From Gammaproteobacteria bacterium (GTDB taxonomy: Bacteria; Pseudomonadota; Gammaproteobacteria; Steroidobacterales; Woeseiaceae): a DNA stretch of 6,675 nucleotides. Shown here piece after piece: positions 6,297 to 6,675 of the stretch. The notes under the pieces were generated by a model. That model saw only the letters and a program-made list of their open reading frames with translations. It was not told the origin of the DNA and searched no databases. Location of the stretch: the NCBI GenBank assembly GCA_029881015.1, contig JAOUNK010000186.1, forward strand, positions 1-6,675, in the 5' to 3' direction. Position 1 is the first letter of the stretch. The number at the start of each line of letters is the position of its first letter. Position numbers and translations under genes: made by a program.

Positions 6297-6675
6297 TCAG
6301 TCTGAAAGACCAACCGCGGCGTCTCGTTCAATATAGCCGCCGATACCGTCAGAAATAATTTCCACCAGTGTGATTTCCGATTCAGAAATTTCCGTGATTC
6401 GTCCGTCGTTCTGACCCAGGTAATTACCCGGAACGACGCGGTGAATCAGTCCGTCCGATGTCTGTACAAGTCCATAAAGTGTGTCGTCGATGTTCAGCGT
6501 GCCGACCATGGCGAGCGAATCCAGCGGGAAGTCCTCGAGGAACTCGCGGATACGATCAGGATCGGGGCGCGTACCGCCAGCAGCGGTACCACTCGACTGT
6601 GGCGTGTCGGGGACGAACGGCGAGCGTATGCCCTGCTCGTCAGCGATGTACGTAAACACCTCGTAAGGCTCGATT
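6297..6675 (-). CDS. pilP: Type IV pilus assembly lipoprotein PilP, C-terminal part (runs off window)
   Basis: PilP is an inner-membrane lipoprotein that joins the PilM-PilN-PilO alignment complex to the PilQ secretin. The last 125 residues are visible; the lipobox and signal peptide lie beyond base 6675. The visible part starts IEPYEVFTYIADEQGIRSPF, the usual linker before the folded domain, then gives the family's hallmark stretch: REFLEDFPLDSLAMVGTL, the strand GLVQTSDGLIHRVVPGNYLG, GRITEISESEITLVEI, and GGYIERDAAVGLSD at the C-terminus. This is the compact beta-sandwich domain that contacts PilQ. A GTG at 6659 is only an internal valine, not the start. The stop is 28 bases before the preferred pilQ start, so the two are surely one transcript. 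PilMNO genes are expected just upstream, outside the window. Confidence 0.95.
   Translation of the reverse strand, partial: IEPYEVFTYIADEQGIRSPFVPDTPQSSGTAAGGTRPDPDRIREFLEDFPLDSLAMVGTLNIDDTLYGLVQTSDGLIHRVVPGNYLGQNDGRITEISESEITLVEIISDGIGGYIERDAAVGLSD

Noticed and set aside
1..6675. Novel system, CRISPR array, insertion sequence, tRNA or phage genes
   Set aside because: Almost every base is accounted for by seven well-known housekeeping or pilus genes; gaps are at most about 75 bases and no direct-repeat array or transposase was seen.

Overview
The window is a conserved housekeeping stretch of a proteobacterial chromosome, most likely from a gammaproteobacterium. All six genes point the same way, on the minus strand. 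In transcription order (right to left) they are pilP (3' end only), pilQ, aroK, aroB, dgt, pyrF and hemE (5' end only), so seven coding regions in all, two of them cut by the window edges. The assignment rests on the pilP-pilQ-aroK-aroB gene order, a well-known gammaproteobacterial arrangement, and on a HemE N-terminus that closely resembles the E. coli protein from memory. Species or family cannot be fixed from the sequence alone. The DNA looks GC-rich, and the sequence is densely coding with gaps of at most about 75 bases.

Region by region: 6297-6675 is the C-terminal part of the pilotin-like linker lipoprotein PilP. 4097-6268 is the outer-membrane secretin PilQ, with a signal peptide, two AMIN-like domains, N0/STN and N1 domains and the secretin core. 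The 75-base gap at 4022-4096 holds an 11-bp hairpin with a UUCG loop in the transcript, a candidate terminator or attenuator separating the pilus genes from the metabolic genes. 3509-4021 is shikimate kinase. The next 75-base gap at 3434-3508 holds a perfect 10-bp palindrome resembling dispersed REP-like repeats. 2375-3433 is 3-dehydroquinate synthase, which overlaps by 20 bases a dGTPase-family HD phosphohydrolase (1279-2394). After a 71-base gap with a GC-rich hairpin come pyrF (491-1207) and hemE (1-491), which share one base in a TGATG stop/start.

The genes fall into three functional blocks: type IV pilus secretion (PilP links the inner-membrane PilMNO complex to the PilQ pore); shikimate pathway steps 2 (AroB) and 5 (AroK); and nucleotide/heme metabolism (Dgt, PyrF, HemE). 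Their co-direction and the overlaps at aroB/dgt and pyrF/hemE suggest co-transcription of at least parts of the set.

No mobile gene, CRISPR array, RNA gene, defence system or unknown protein was found. I see no previously undescribed system here. The items worth a second look are small: the two intergenic palindromes, dgt tucked into the end of aroB in place of the usual damX-like gene, and a PyrF that reads more like the alphaproteobacterial type than the E. coli type.
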